From JADGHX01 sp037200125 (GTDB lineage Bacteria > Pseudomonadota > Gammaproteobacteria > Steroidobacterales > Steroidobacteraceae), in NCBI GenBank assembly GCA_037200125.1, contig JBBCGS010000005.1:372001-436000 (forward strand): a stretch of 64,000 nt of DNA. Direction: 5' to 3'. The translations under genes were made by a program, and so were the position numbers. Positions 17,784 to 26,345 of the stretch are shown one piece after another. Under the pieces are notes generated by a model, which saw only the letters and a program-made list of their open reading frames with translations, was not told the DNA's origin and searched no databases. Numbering within the stretch: the first letter of the stretch is position 1; every line of letters begins with the position of its first letter.

Positions 17784-18831
17784 CTAGAAACTGCCTCGAA
17801 TCGCGAGCACGTAGTTTCGGGGCGTGCCATACCAGTTGCCGCCGCTCGAGCTGCCCAGATTCTGGTAGTACCGCTTGTCGGTGACGTTGTCGCCGTTCAA
17901 TGAGACGTTCCAGTTCCCGTCGAGCTTGTAGTCGATGCGTGCGGCCAGCACGGCATATGACTTCTGCGTGTAGTTGTAAGGCACGGAGGTCTTGCAGGAG
18001 CTGATACCCGTCGTCGGGTTCGGGGGATTCAGTACGACGCAGGCTGTGCCCGCATTGAATGCCGGGCTTTGCGCGTTCGCCCCGCCGCCCACGGTGAGTC
18101 GACTCAGCCACCCTTCTCCAGCGAGCGCGTACGTGGTCCAGAGTTTCAGCAGATGCTTTGGGGAAATCGTCGTAAACGCTTGTCCCTCCTGCGTGCCATA
18201 ACCGCTACCCGACAGTTTGTTCTCGTTGAAGGTATAGCCTGCGGAAATCTGCCATCGCGGCAGCAGTTCACCGGCCACTTCGGCGTCGAAACCCTGGCTG
18301 ACCTGAACGCGACTTGGGTTCTCTATGTAGCAGCAGGCTCGTTGAAGAGTCGACTATCCGCGTGAGGCCACCGACCGGCGTGCCCGAGCAGCCGGCCAGA
18401 TTTGTGCAGAACGTGTGATAGGCGATGTCGTACCGATAGTGACTATTGCGCACTCCCGTCGACAGATGAAGACGGTCGAAAGCGGTGAATCGGAGGCTGA
18501 CATAGGCCCCCGAGCGAAGAGAACCATATCTCGAGTAAACGTAGTTCGGCAGTCCTGCAGGAGGCTCGCTATACAGCGGGCTGTCGCGATTAAACGCAAT
18601 TACGTTGATCGGCGGAGCGCCAACGGGGCCACCTGGATACGGCACGTACGTGCTGGAGATCGGAGACGTGAACGTTGTCTGGTCACCACTATCGGTGAAC
18701 GCGGAGCTCGCTCCCAACAGAATCTCCTGGCGCTGCCCGAACAGGTTGATCGAACCGGAAACGGTAAGCTCCGCAGATCTCTGCTTCGTGCTGTTCCAGA
18801 CCTCACTCGTTCCGAATACAGGACCGGCGTA
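17784..18831 (-). pseudogene. Decayed TonB-dependent receptor lacking its N-terminal half
   Basis: Two receptor pieces in different frames. The first (18831 to about 18345) runs from AGPVFGTSEVWNSTKQ through LFGQRQEILLGASSAF to LAGCSGTPVGGLTRIV. About 100 residues, including the SWPP strand and the EQKN strand, are then missing and the frame shifts. The second piece runs from ACCYIENPSRVQVSQG to the terminus NYVLAIRGSF. Signal peptide, STN and plug are absent; upstream the frame passes into a DUF1016 nuclease fragment. No fecI or fecR belongs to it. The surviving C-terminus is well preserved, so the damage looks recent. Confidence 0.85.
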
Positions 18832-19293
18832 GTCCACGAGCACGAAACATTTCAGGATGTAGTTGTAGAAAACGAGGTCGATGAAGAAGTGCTTCGTCTC
18901 GGTGCTGACCCGAAACTGTCGCCCGACGAAGGCGAAACCCTTGCCCAGCTCGAGCATGAAATCCTGGAGGCGGTCGATGATCGCCTGCTCCAGGCCGTTT
19001 TCGCGCAGACCAACAATCCCTTTGGTCTCCAGAAACTCCAGCACGTAAGGGTCTTTGATGAACTCGCGCGGCTCGATAGACCCCCGTCCGACCTTCTTGC
19101 GCCGCTTGCTGCGCGAGTCACCGCCCGTGTCGTTCCGCAGTGTCCGTTCGTATGCAAATGAGCTGATCTGGCGTGAAAGAGTTCTGACAGGCCAACCCTG
19201 TGATGCGGCTTCCCGCATGTACCAATACCTGGCTTCGTGACTGGGCACGCGCATGAGCAGCCGGCAATGGGACCAGGTCAATTGGCCACACAA
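18832..19293 (-). pseudogene. DUF1016/YhcG-type PDDEXK nuclease fragment fused to a receptor
   Basis: Reads LTWSHCRLLMRV, QGWPVRTLSRQISSFAYER, then FIKDPYVLEFL, LEQAIIDRLQDFMLELGKG, FAFVGRQFRV and FFIDLVFYN, ending at LKCFVLVD. These are the N-terminal WSHYR region and the PDDEXK core of YhcG/DUF1016 proteins, which are predicted nucleases often found near mobile elements. The domain stops before the catalytic LK motif that should follow VLVD. Instead the frame continues as DYAGPVFG, a receptor sequence, with the junction at about 18832-18834. Roughly 100 N-terminal and 60 C-terminal residues are missing. The spacer between the domains (GGDSRSKRRKKVGRG) is normal for the family. Confidence 0.8.
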
Positions 19294-19309
19294 TGTGCGG
19301 CCAATTGAC
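19277..19309. repeat. 33-bp near-perfect palindrome at the start of the nuclease fragment
   Basis: GTCAATTGGCC at 19277-19287 pairs exactly with 19299-19309; inside, CACA at 19289-19292 pairs with TGTG at 19294-19297. Only one mismatch (A and C) and a single central base break the symmetry. It overlaps the first codons (GQLT) of the DUF1016 fragment. Confidence 0.8.
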
Positions 19310-19349
19310 TCCGATTCGCCACCAGTTACCGCCGGTAATGACAGCTATC

Positions 19350-21752
19350 CTAGAAGCTTCCCCGCACGCTCAACATGAGGTTTCGCGGCTCGCCATAGTA
19401 GTTGCCCGCGCCGCTGCCACCGACCGTCTCGTAGTAAGTACGGTCGAGAAGATTGTTCACGTTCAACGCCGCGCTCCATCGGCTATCGACCTGATAGGCC
19501 GCGCGTGCCGAGAACACCGCGTAGAAGCCCTGTGTGAATGCATACGGTATCGGGGTAGCAGCGCATTTTCCGGTGGTGTCGTCGAAGATCGGGCACGCGC
19601 TACCTTGGTAATAGCCCTTGCTCTGCGTATTCACACCGCCGGAGATCTCCAGGCGCCGCAGCCACTCGCCAGACTGGAATCGGTAGCTGCTCCACAGCTT
19701 CGCCAAGTGCCTCGGCAACCTCGTTTGTAGCGGCAAACCCTCGCTAGCTTTCGCGGCCGCGCCTTTGTACTCGTTCAGATTCCAAGTGTAGCTCGCCGAG
19801 ACCTGCCACCCGGGCAACACTTCGCCGGTCGCTTCGAGATCCGTGCCCTCGCTGGAAAAGCGATAGTCGTAGTCGGTGGTATAGCAGCAGTAATGAATGC
19901 CATCCGGCAGCACGTTGGAGAAGGTGCCGTCGAGGGGCATCGCCAGATTCTTCTGCTCGACTCGATAAAACGACAGTGTCGCGTTGAGCTTTCCGTCATG
20001 GCCGGACCATTTGAGCCCGCCTTCGGCGTTGCTGCCCGTTATCGGCGGAACCGGGTCGAGGGAAGTCTCCACGTTGGTGGACTGGTCGCGGTAAATGGTG
20101 GTGTAGCTTCCATACACGGTCAGTGCACGCGTCACGTCATAAGACAGCGACCACGTAGGCGGCCAGCTGAAGGCCGGCTCCGAGTACATCGGCTTGTTGG
20201 GATCGAAGTTGAACACATCGACGGGAGGCGAAGGACTTCCGAGAGGGATGCCCAGGTAGTCGCTGTGGCCGGCGCCATCGGCGGTCGCGTAGTTGGCGCC
20301 GACCACGAGCATCTGCTTGTGTCCAAAGAGCTGGAAGCCGCCGTCGAGCGTGAGATCCGCCAGGCGCTGGGTGCTGTCGAAGTTGCTCATCGAACCGCCC
20401 GCGGCCGGGCCTTTCAATGTCACCGGATTCACGGAGCCGGAGACGGTACCGTACTTGAAAAACCGCTGTTGTAGCGTGCGCGTCAGATTCGCCTTCAGGT
20501 TCCAGTCATTCCCCAGCGACCGACTGAGCTGCGCGAAGATGTTCGTCGTGTTGAAATCGTACCGGTTCCACGGGAAGCACAGGCACGTGCTGCGCGGAAG
20601 GTTCAGATCGGCGCCGCTGTCATAGCGCGGCAGGCCGTTGAGGAAAGGCACGGAGTTCTGTTGAGTGCTGTCCACACCTACGCTGACGAGCGTGGTCGGC
20701 GTAAGGTCGTACTCGAGAATGCCGTAGGCGAGCGTCTTCTCGTTGCTGGCGGTGTCGTAGAAGAAATGCTGATCCTGATACATCAGGACGCCTCGGCCGC
20801 GCAGTCTGCCGTCGAATCCGAGCGGGGCCGTCGCGTCGAGCGTGGCGCGATAGTCACCCCACGAGCCCGCCTGCATCTCGGAGACGATCTGCGGATGATC
20901 GAGCGGACGCTTGCGCGTCAGGTTGATGACACCACCTACGTTACCGTAGCCGTTGAACAGGCCATCGGCGCCGCGCAGCACTTCGGCGTGGTCGTACATC
21001 GCCATGTCGATCTGCGGAAGTACGCCGTAGGAGCCGCCGCTAATGTCCATGGGCGCGCCGCCATCCACTTGCAGGCGCTGGATAGCGAAGCCGCGCGAGA
21101 AAAACGTCGGCGCCATCGAATCATATTCCGTGACGACGCTCACGCCGGGCGCCTCATTCATCAACGACCTGAAGTCGGTGATGTTCTGATCCTGCATACG
21201 CTGCTGGGTGATCACGCTCACGGACTGGGGCGTGTCTTTGATCGACAGCGGCGTTTTGCTGGCAATCGAGAGCGCGCTACTCGTGTAGCTGCCGGTGCCC
21301 TCCGTCGCAGTCGCGTCGGTGCTCCCGTTCACGCCAGCGACGGCCCCGGCGGATGTTGCCCCTTCCACACGGACCGGTCCCAAGGTGCGGGCGCCCTGAG
21401 CGGCGCCCGCCGCGCTTTCCGGCTGCAGCACGACGGTTGAAGCGTCCGTGAAGCGGTACTGCAAGCCCGTGCCAACGAGCAGCTTGTCGAGCACTTCCCT
21501 CACCGATGCCTTGCCTTCGAACCGCCCGACCGTGCGTCCTTTCCCGAGCGCGGCGTTGTAAACGAACTGAATACCACTCTGCCTTGCCAGCTGATCCAGC
21601 GCCTGCTGCAAAGTCCCCGCCGCGATATGAAGCTCAATCGCCCTCTCGCTGGATGCCTGCTGCGCAAAGCTCGAGGCCGGCACGCCGAGCAAAGGCAGGG
21701 TCGCAATGGTTGCGCAGACTGCGCGAGCGGCAGCCTTCAGAAATCGTGTCAC
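19350..21752 (-). CDS. FecA-type TonB-dependent receptor, set D (internally shortened)
   Basis: A receptor of 800 residues with signal peptide (to SSFAQQ), STN domain (IELHIAAGTLQQALDQLARQ), TonB-box-like RTLGPVRVEG, plug (SVSVITQQRMQDQNITD) and barrel ending VRGSF. Compared with its paralogues it lacks about 75-80 residues. MYSEPA joins directly to FSWPPTWSLSYD, so the barrel strands containing GAYVSVKLTAFDRLH and GVRYS are missing, in frame. Whether a barrel can form is doubtful. It retains TCLCFPWN and YCCYTT. The GTG at 21752 has GGGG seven bases upstream. It is the last gene of a tonB-fecI-fecR-fecA run. Confidence 0.87.
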   Translation of the reverse strand: MTRFLKAAARAVCATIATLPLLGVPASSFAQQASSERAIELHIAAGTLQQALDQLARQSGIQFVYNAALGKGRTVGRFEGKASVREVLDKLLVGTGLQYRFTDASTVVLQPESAAGAAQGARTLGPVRVEGATSAGAVAGVNGSTDATATEGTGSYTSSALSIASKTPLSIKDTPQSVSVITQQRMQDQNITDFRSLMNEAPGVSVVTEYDSMAPTFFSRGFAIQRLQVDGGAPMDISGGSYGVLPQIDMAMYDHAEVLRGADGLFNGYGNVGGVINLTRKRPLDHPQIVSEMQAGSWGDYRATLDATAPLGFDGRLRGRGVLMYQDQHFFYDTASNEKTLAYGILEYDLTPTTLVSVGVDSTQQNSVPFLNGLPRYDSGADLNLPRSTCLCFPWNRYDFNTTNIFAQLSRSLGNDWNLKANLTRTLQQRFFKYGTVSGSVNPVTLKGPAAGGSMSNFDSTQRLADLTLDGGFQLFGHKQMLVVGANYATADGAGHSDYLGIPLGSPSPPVDVFNFDPNKPMYSEPAFSWPPTWSLSYDVTRALTVYGSYTTIYRDQSTNVETSLDPVPPITGSNAEGGLKWSGHDGKLNATLSFYRVEQKNLAMPLDGTFSNVLPDGIHYCCYTTDYDYRFSSEGTDLEATGEVLPGWQVSASYTWNLNEYKGAAAKASEGLPLQTRLPRHLAKLWSSYRFQSGEWLRRLEISGGVNTQSKGYYQGSACPIFDDTTGKCAATPIPYAFTQGFYAVFSARAAYQVDSRWSAALNVNNLLDRTYYETVGGSGAGNYYGEPRNLMLSVRGSF

Positions 21753-21848
21753 GTCAGTCCCCGTTCTTCTCGTCGCGCGAATCACGCGCCTGTTGAGAAG
21801 AACGCGAGGCCGCTCGAACACCCCTATCGGAGTTTCGAGCAGGAGGTA

Positions 21849-22838
21849 TCAGTCGCGCCGGATCAGGCGCAGCTCGTTGCCCGAGCGTTCCACGTGCACC
21901 GGCAACGCCGCTTCCAGCGCGACGGCAAGCACGCGCGGATGGCCGATCCTGAAGTCGCCTTCCACGCGCAGGCCCCCAAGCGACTCGTCGCCCAGCACGA
22001 AACGCTCGGGGCCGTATCGATTGACTTCCGCAACGACCTCGGAAAGCGGCGCGTCGTGGAACACCAGCCGTCCCTCGGCCCAGCGGGCAAACGACTCCGC
22101 GGGCGCGGATTGAATGCGCCAATCACCTTCCCTGGTGCCGATCGTCTCGCCGGCGGCGAGCGTTGCCGTCCGTCCCACGCCGCGAGTCACCGCGACCTTG
22201 CCCTCGAGTACCTCCACTCGCGACGCGTTCGGCTGCAGCCGAACGGCGAAGCGTGTGCCCAGATCGGTGATGACGTCGTCGCCTGCGATAGTGCGGAAAG
22301 GTCGCGCGGCCTCGTGCTTCACGGTGAACAGCGCCTCGCCTCGGGCGAGCCTTACCTCGCGGTAGCCACTCCCCATGCGGACGACAATCTCGCTGTCGGT
22401 ATTCAACAGGACGGTGCTGCCATCTGCGAGCGTCACGGTTCTCTGTTCGCCGAGCGCCGTGCTGTACCGTTCTCCGTGCATAACGAGCACGACGCCAACT
22501 GCGAGCATCACCGCAGCGGCAATCGCGGAAGCGCCCAATGCCCGGCGGCGCCGATTCATGCCGGTGCCCCGCTTGGCGCTGCCGCCAAGCGCGGCCTGAT
22601 GCGCTTCCCGGCGCCACCTCAGCATGTCGCTATCCCCCGCGAGGTAGCCGACCTCGCTCCACAGCGCCTGCGTCTCCGCATATGCCCGGGCATGCAGGGG
22701 ACTCGCGTCACGCCATTCGGCGAACGCAAGCCAATCCTTCGGATTGTGCTCGGAGCCGCGCAGCCGCGCATGCCAGCGCTCGGCTTCCGCACGGACTGCG
22801 GCGCTCGTTCCCGATTCGCTGTCGCGAGCGGCGCTCAT
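21849..22838 (-). CDS. FecR-type anti-sigma regulator, set D
   Basis: A 329-residue FecR protein. The cytoplasmic domain (RWHARLRGSEHNPKDW, FAEWRDASPLHARAYAE) leads to a membrane span (ALGASAIAAAVMLAVGVVLV), a FecR domain with GEQRTVTLADGSTVLLN, and a C-terminal domain with FHDAPLSEVVAEVNRYGP. The ATG at 22838 shares its A with the fecI-D stop (TGATG). It lies between sigma factor D and the shortened receptor D, and should still gate sigma D even if receptor D is impaired. Confidence 0.9.
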   Translation of the reverse strand: MSAARDSESGTSAAVRAEAERWHARLRGSEHNPKDWLAFAEWRDASPLHARAYAETQALWSEVGYLAGDSDMLRWRREAHQAALGGSAKRGTGMNRRRRALGASAIAAAVMLAVGVVLVMHGERYSTALGEQRTVTLADGSTVLLNTDSEIVVRMGSGYREVRLARGEALFTVKHEAARPFRTIAGDDVITDLGTRFAVRLQPNASRVEVLEGKVAVTRGVGRTATLAAGETIGTREGDWRIQSAPAESFARWAEGRLVFHDAPLSEVVAEVNRYGPERFVLGDESLGGLRVEGDFRIGHPRVLAVALEAALPVHVERSGNELRLIRRD

Positions 22839-23404
22839 CAGCTCTTGTCTCCGGTCGCTTCGCGACAGGCAGCCAGTGCCCTGATCACCTGCTTCTCGAC
22901 CGTGCGTTCGGACGTGCCGAAGCATTGAGCAATCTCCTTGTAGCTCATTCCGTCGAAGCGATGCAGAAGAAAGGCCTGCCGGCAGCGGGGAGGCAATCCG
23001 GCGATGGCGGACTTGATCCTCTCCAGATCCTGATATGCCTGAACCACCCGTTCCGGCGAGGGATCGGATGAGACGAGCCCAAGGTGCTCGAGCGTGTCGT
23101 GCTGGCTCGATTGGCGCGTTTGGCTGCGCCGATACAGATCCGTGACAACGGTACCGGCCACGCGGAACAGGAGCGCGCGAATCTCCGCCGGATCGGCGAT
23201 TTCCCGATAGCGCAGCATTCGCAACCAGGTTTCCTGCGCGGCATCGGCGACGAGGTCCGGGCTTTTCAGGTGACGCTGCAGGAACTGGCGTAACACGCCA
23301 GCCGACTCCTTCAACGTGCGTTCGAACGGCCGGATCGAATGCTCGCCGGACGCCTGAGATGGCGTCGTGGAGTCGAGTGTGACGTCGAGCGGCCCGGACG
23401 ACAT
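22838..23404 (-). CDS. FecI-type ECF sigma factor, set D
   Basis: A 188-residue ECF sigma factor with an N-terminal extension of about 30 polar residues before region 2 (VADAAQETWLRML). Region 4 carries LPPRCRQAFLLHRFDG and EIAQCFGTSERTVEKQ. The Cys-Phe in the recognition helix-turn-helix is unusual compared with the AERLG of its paralogues. The start lies 5 bases after the tonB stop, so the sigma factor is co-transcribed with tonB and shares the promoter-like element at 24238-24267. Confidence 0.9.
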   Translation of the reverse strand: MSSGPLDVTLDSTTPSQASGEHSIRPFERTLKESAGVLRQFLQRHLKSPDLVADAAQETWLRMLRYREIADPAEIRALLFRVAGTVVTDLYRRSQTRQSSQHDTLEHLGLVSSDPSPERVVQAYQDLERIKSAIAGLPPRCRQAFLLHRFDGMSYKEIAQCFGTSERTVEKQVIRALAACREATGDKS

Positions 23405-23409
23405 TCAGG

Positions 23410-24210
23410 CTAGCGACTCGACGCCAGCGCCCGATTCAGCTTCCGTCCGCGCATGAAGAATTCCACCGGAACCACGATCTCCACCCGTTCGCCGGACACC
23501 TGGTCCGGGGGAGCCGGCAGCGGTGACGACCGCTGCAGCAGAGCGAGCACTTCCTCGTCGAGCAGCGAGTAGCCGTGGCTGCGCTCGATGCGCGACTCGA
23601 GAACGTTCCCGTTCCGGTCGATCGCGAAGCGCACGTAGACGATGTCTTCCTGGCGCCTTCGCTGGGCCGGCCCCGGATATCGCTTGTTGCGTTCCATGGT
23701 GGCGAGAATCTGGTTCTCCCACGTCTGCTCCATCGTGGAAGAATCCGCAGTGCTCGCGCCCTCTTCTGGCGCAGCGGGGACCATCTGGTCAGGCGCCACA
23801 GCGGCGCTGGGCATGGCCGTGGTGACCGCGACCGCCCGATCCTTTTCAGGCAGCTCGTCCGGCCGCTCGTCGCGCTGCTCCTGGACCAGCACCTCACTCG
23901 GTGTAGCGGACTCCGGCGGCGGCTGGAAAGGCAATTTCACGCGTGGCGTGACCGCCCGGATTTTTTTCGACTCCACCTGCTGCGGCCCCGGCGGCTGTTG
24001 CGTCGGAGGCGCGACCAGGCTCAGCGGTGTCGGCGCGAGCTCGACCACCATCGGCGCCGAGCTCGAGACCGGCCTGCTGAAAGGCATATCGATGAAAAAA
24101 CTCGCCAGTACTGCCGCGTGAGCGAGACCTGCACTGACTGCCGACAGGCTCCAGCGGACGATTTCCCTATGCGCGCCACTGTGAGCCGCGGGAAACCGAC
24201 TTCCGCCCAC
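23410..24210 (-). CDS. tonB: TonB energy transducer heading set D
   Basis: A 266-residue TonB protein. It has one N-terminal membrane anchor (SAVSAGLAHAAVLASFFI), a periplasmic Pro-rich linker (PPTQQPPGPQQ, VKLPFQPPPES, VLVQEQRDERPDELPEK) and a C-terminal receptor-binding domain with ATMERNKRYPGPAQ, EDIVYVRFAIDRNG and ERVEIVVPVEFF. It couples the inner-membrane proton gradient to outer-membrane receptors. GTG at 24210 is chosen because GGGGAG stands 8 bases upstream and the promoter-like element ends at 24238; the frame upstream runs into a receptor remnant. No exbB or exbD adjoins, so it must borrow the pair at 39.8-41.2 kb. Confidence 0.9.
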   Translation of the reverse strand: MGGSRFPAAHSGAHREIVRWSLSAVSAGLAHAAVLASFFIDMPFSRPVSSSAPMVVELAPTPLSLVAPPTQQPPGPQQVESKKIRAVTPRVKLPFQPPPESATPSEVLVQEQRDERPDELPEKDRAVAVTTAMPSAAVAPDQMVPAAPEEGASTADSSTMEQTWENQILATMERNKRYPGPAQRRRQEDIVYVRFAIDRNGNVLESRIERSHGYSLLDEEVLALLQRSSPLPAPPDQVSGERVEIVVPVEFFMRGRKLNRALASSR

Positions 24211-24237
24211 CGTTGAATCTCCCCACCGTCTGTTAGG

Positions 24238-24267
24238 AGAACGACCCACGGCGCAAAACCCAGCAAT
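24238..24267 (-). promoter_or_regulatory. ATTGCTG-N16-TCGTTCT promoter-like element, tonB/set D
   Basis: Minus strand: ATTGCTG at 24267-24261, 16 bases, TCGTTCT at 24244-24238. It ends 27 bases before the tonB GTG. One mismatch in each half from ATTGCGG and TCGTTCC. Confidence 0.5.
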
Positions 24268-24329
24268 GCTGTGAATTGGCGACAAGAAATGACGGTGAGG
24301 TTACAGTGATCGCCCTCGGCACGAACGCA

Positions 24330-24440
24330 ACCGTCGGCGTTTCCTTCATCGACGTCGGTGTCTTGCTTGCGATGGAGAGCGCGGAGCTGGTGTAGCTCCC
24401 TGTTCCTTCCGTCGCGGTGGCATCCGTGCTCCCGCCCCAC
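24330..24440 (-). pseudogene. N-terminal plug scrap of a TonB-dependent receptor
   Basis: The minus strand reads GGSTDATATEGTGSYTSS followed by ALSIASKTPTSMKETP. This is the block that precedes the plug in every receptor of the window. Coding identity is lost on both sides: upstream PNGFASWG and downstream TVAFVPRAITVTS do not match receptor sequence. It sits between the GH51 gene and the tonB promoter, and fills the 350-base gap there. A receptor gene once stood here. Confidence 0.8.
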
Positions 24441-24562
24441 GACGCGAAGCCGTTCGGCAACGAACATCTGCAGCAGTAGCGCGCGAGAGCGTCATGTGTC
24501 GGCGGACGGTGCACCGGCCTCCGGAGCTACGAGCGCCGTAGCTCCGACTCGCCGCCGGCAGA

Positions 24563-26179
24563 TTATGTCGGGTCGTTCTCGCCCGGGTCCATCACCGGCC
24601 CCGGGCTACTCCTTATATATGCCTCGGGCGGCCGCATCGTCAGCGGCATCATGACCCTGGCGCTACGCCCCCGGCCGAAGAACCCCACACGGATCACGTG
24701 ATACGACAGCGGTGGCAGATGCGCTTCCAGCACGTTGTCCTGCGTGCGCGTCCCCTTCTGGGACTGCGGAACGACCGTGTCCGGCTTGTCGGCGGTGTTG
24801 ACGGCGCGCAGGTCCGGGTGAGTCATGGTGATGTGCTCGAGCACGTGAGCCTCATCGAAGCCGCGCAACGACGCGCTCATGAACAACGTCTCGGTCGAAT
24901 GTCGATTCACGGCGAATAGCGTCAGCACCTGACCGTCGTCCGCCAGCACGGCCGAAACGTCGAGACAGGGCACGCCCTGCTCCGTGGCGGCGTCGTAGCG
25001 TGGCGAGTCCACTGCAAGCTGCAGAACAGTGCCACGCCCATAGAGCGATGCGTACAACAGCGGGTAATAGATCGTCTGCCGCCACGCGTTGTCGCCCTCG
25101 ACCGTCATGATCGGCGCAATCACGTTCACCACCTGCGCGATGCATGCGATCTTCACGCGATCCGCACGACGAATGAATGTGTTGAGCGCCAGCGCGACCA
25201 GTAGTACATCTTCGAAGTTGTAGGCGTCTTCGAGCAGATGCGGCTTCTCCGGCCAGTCCGCGTCGCGCTTGTCGCCGTGCGAGTGATACCAGACGTTCCA
25301 TTCGTCGAACGAAATGTTCACCGTCCTGCGCGAGCGCGTCTTGGCCTTGACGTAGTCGAGCACTCCGGCAACGGCCTGGATGTATCGATCGAGGGCCAGC
25401 GGCCGCGCGAGATAGCTCGCGGTGTCGCGAGCACGATTCTCGAAGTACATGTGCAGGGAGATGTAGTCCACGTGCTCATAGCACTCATCCAGCACCGTTG
25501 CCTCCCATTCGGGAAACGTAACCATGCCGGGATGTGAAGATCCACACGCCACCAGCTCGAGCTTCGGGTCGAAGCCGCGCATCGCCTTGGCCGTTTCCGC
25601 CGCGAGCCGGCCGTATTCGCGCGCGTTCTTGTGACCCGTTTGCCACGGCCCATCCATCTCGTTGCCGAGACACCAGACCCGCACGTCGTGCGGCTCGCTC
25701 CAACCGTGCTCGCGACGCAGATCGCTCCAGTATGTGCCGCGAGGATGGTTGCAGTATTCGAGCAGGTTGCGTGCCGCATCGATGCCGCGCGTTCCGAGAT
25801 TCACGGCAAGCATCGGTGCCGTGCCGGCCTTGCGGCACCAGTCGACGAACTCGTTGGTGCCGATCTGATTGCTCTCACGCGAACGCCAGGCGAGCTCGAG
25901 CCGAACGGGCCGCTTCTCGCGCGGCCCCACGCCATCTTCCCAATGATAGGCGGAAACAAAGTTGCCGCCGGGATAGCGCACGAGCGGCATCTTCAGCGCG
26001 CGCACGAGCTCCAGAACGTCCGTGCGAAAACCCTGCTCGTCGGCTTTGGGATGACCCGGCTCGTAGATGCCGCTGTAGATCGCGCGACCCAGGTGTTCGA
26101 GGAAGCCGCTATACAGGCGCTCGTCGATACGCGCAAGCTTGAAATCCTGATGGATGGTGACACGCGCCCGCTCGGGCAT
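24563..26179 (-). CDS. GH51 alpha-L-arabinofuranosidase
   Basis: A 538-residue glycoside hydrolase of family 51, which releases terminal alpha-L-arabinofuranose from arabinan, arabinoxylan or oligosaccharides. Diagnostic stretches are YSGFLEHLGRAIYSGIYEPG, RYPGGNFVSAYHWEDGVGPR, the acid/base Glu in WCLGNEMDGPWQ (E174) and the nucleophile Glu in ISFDEWNVWY (E293). There is no signal peptide, so it acts in the cytoplasm on imported arabino-oligosaccharides, as most GH51 enzymes do. The last 30 residues, after the conserved beta-sandwich, look unrelated to the family. It is flanked by a receptor scrap and a divergent peptidase gene; a link to receptor ligands is only suggestive. Confidence 0.93.
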   Translation of the reverse strand: MPERARVTIHQDFKLARIDERLYSGFLEHLGRAIYSGIYEPGHPKADEQGFRTDVLELVRALKMPLVRYPGGNFVSAYHWEDGVGPREKRPVRLELAWRSRESNQIGTNEFVDWCRKAGTAPMLAVNLGTRGIDAARNLLEYCNHPRGTYWSDLRREHGWSEPHDVRVWCLGNEMDGPWQTGHKNAREYGRLAAETAKAMRGFDPKLELVACGSSHPGMVTFPEWEATVLDECYEHVDYISLHMYFENRARDTASYLARPLALDRYIQAVAGVLDYVKAKTRSRRTVNISFDEWNVWYHSHGDKRDADWPEKPHLLEDAYNFEDVLLVALALNTFIRRADRVKIACIAQVVNVIAPIMTVEGDNAWRQTIYYPLLYASLYGRGTVLQLAVDSPRYDAATEQGVPCLDVSAVLADDGQVLTLFAVNRHSTETLFMSASLRGFDEAHVLEHITMTHPDLRAVNTADKPDTVVPQSQKGTRTQDNVLEAHLPPLSYHVIRVGFFGRGRSARVMMPLTMRPPEAYIRSSPGPVMDPGENDPT

Positions 26180-26345
26180 GGAGCTCTCCGTGAATAGTGC
26201 GACGTTCCGCGTGTGAAACGAGTGAGCGCGGTCTTGCCCGCACCCGCGGAGGATCGGTTCCCGACTTTGAGCGGGGAGTCGCGGACGACGTGGCGCGCTA
26301 CCCTTTCGCGTGCCGCTTTGAACGCGCTACGAAGGCTCCAGTTCT

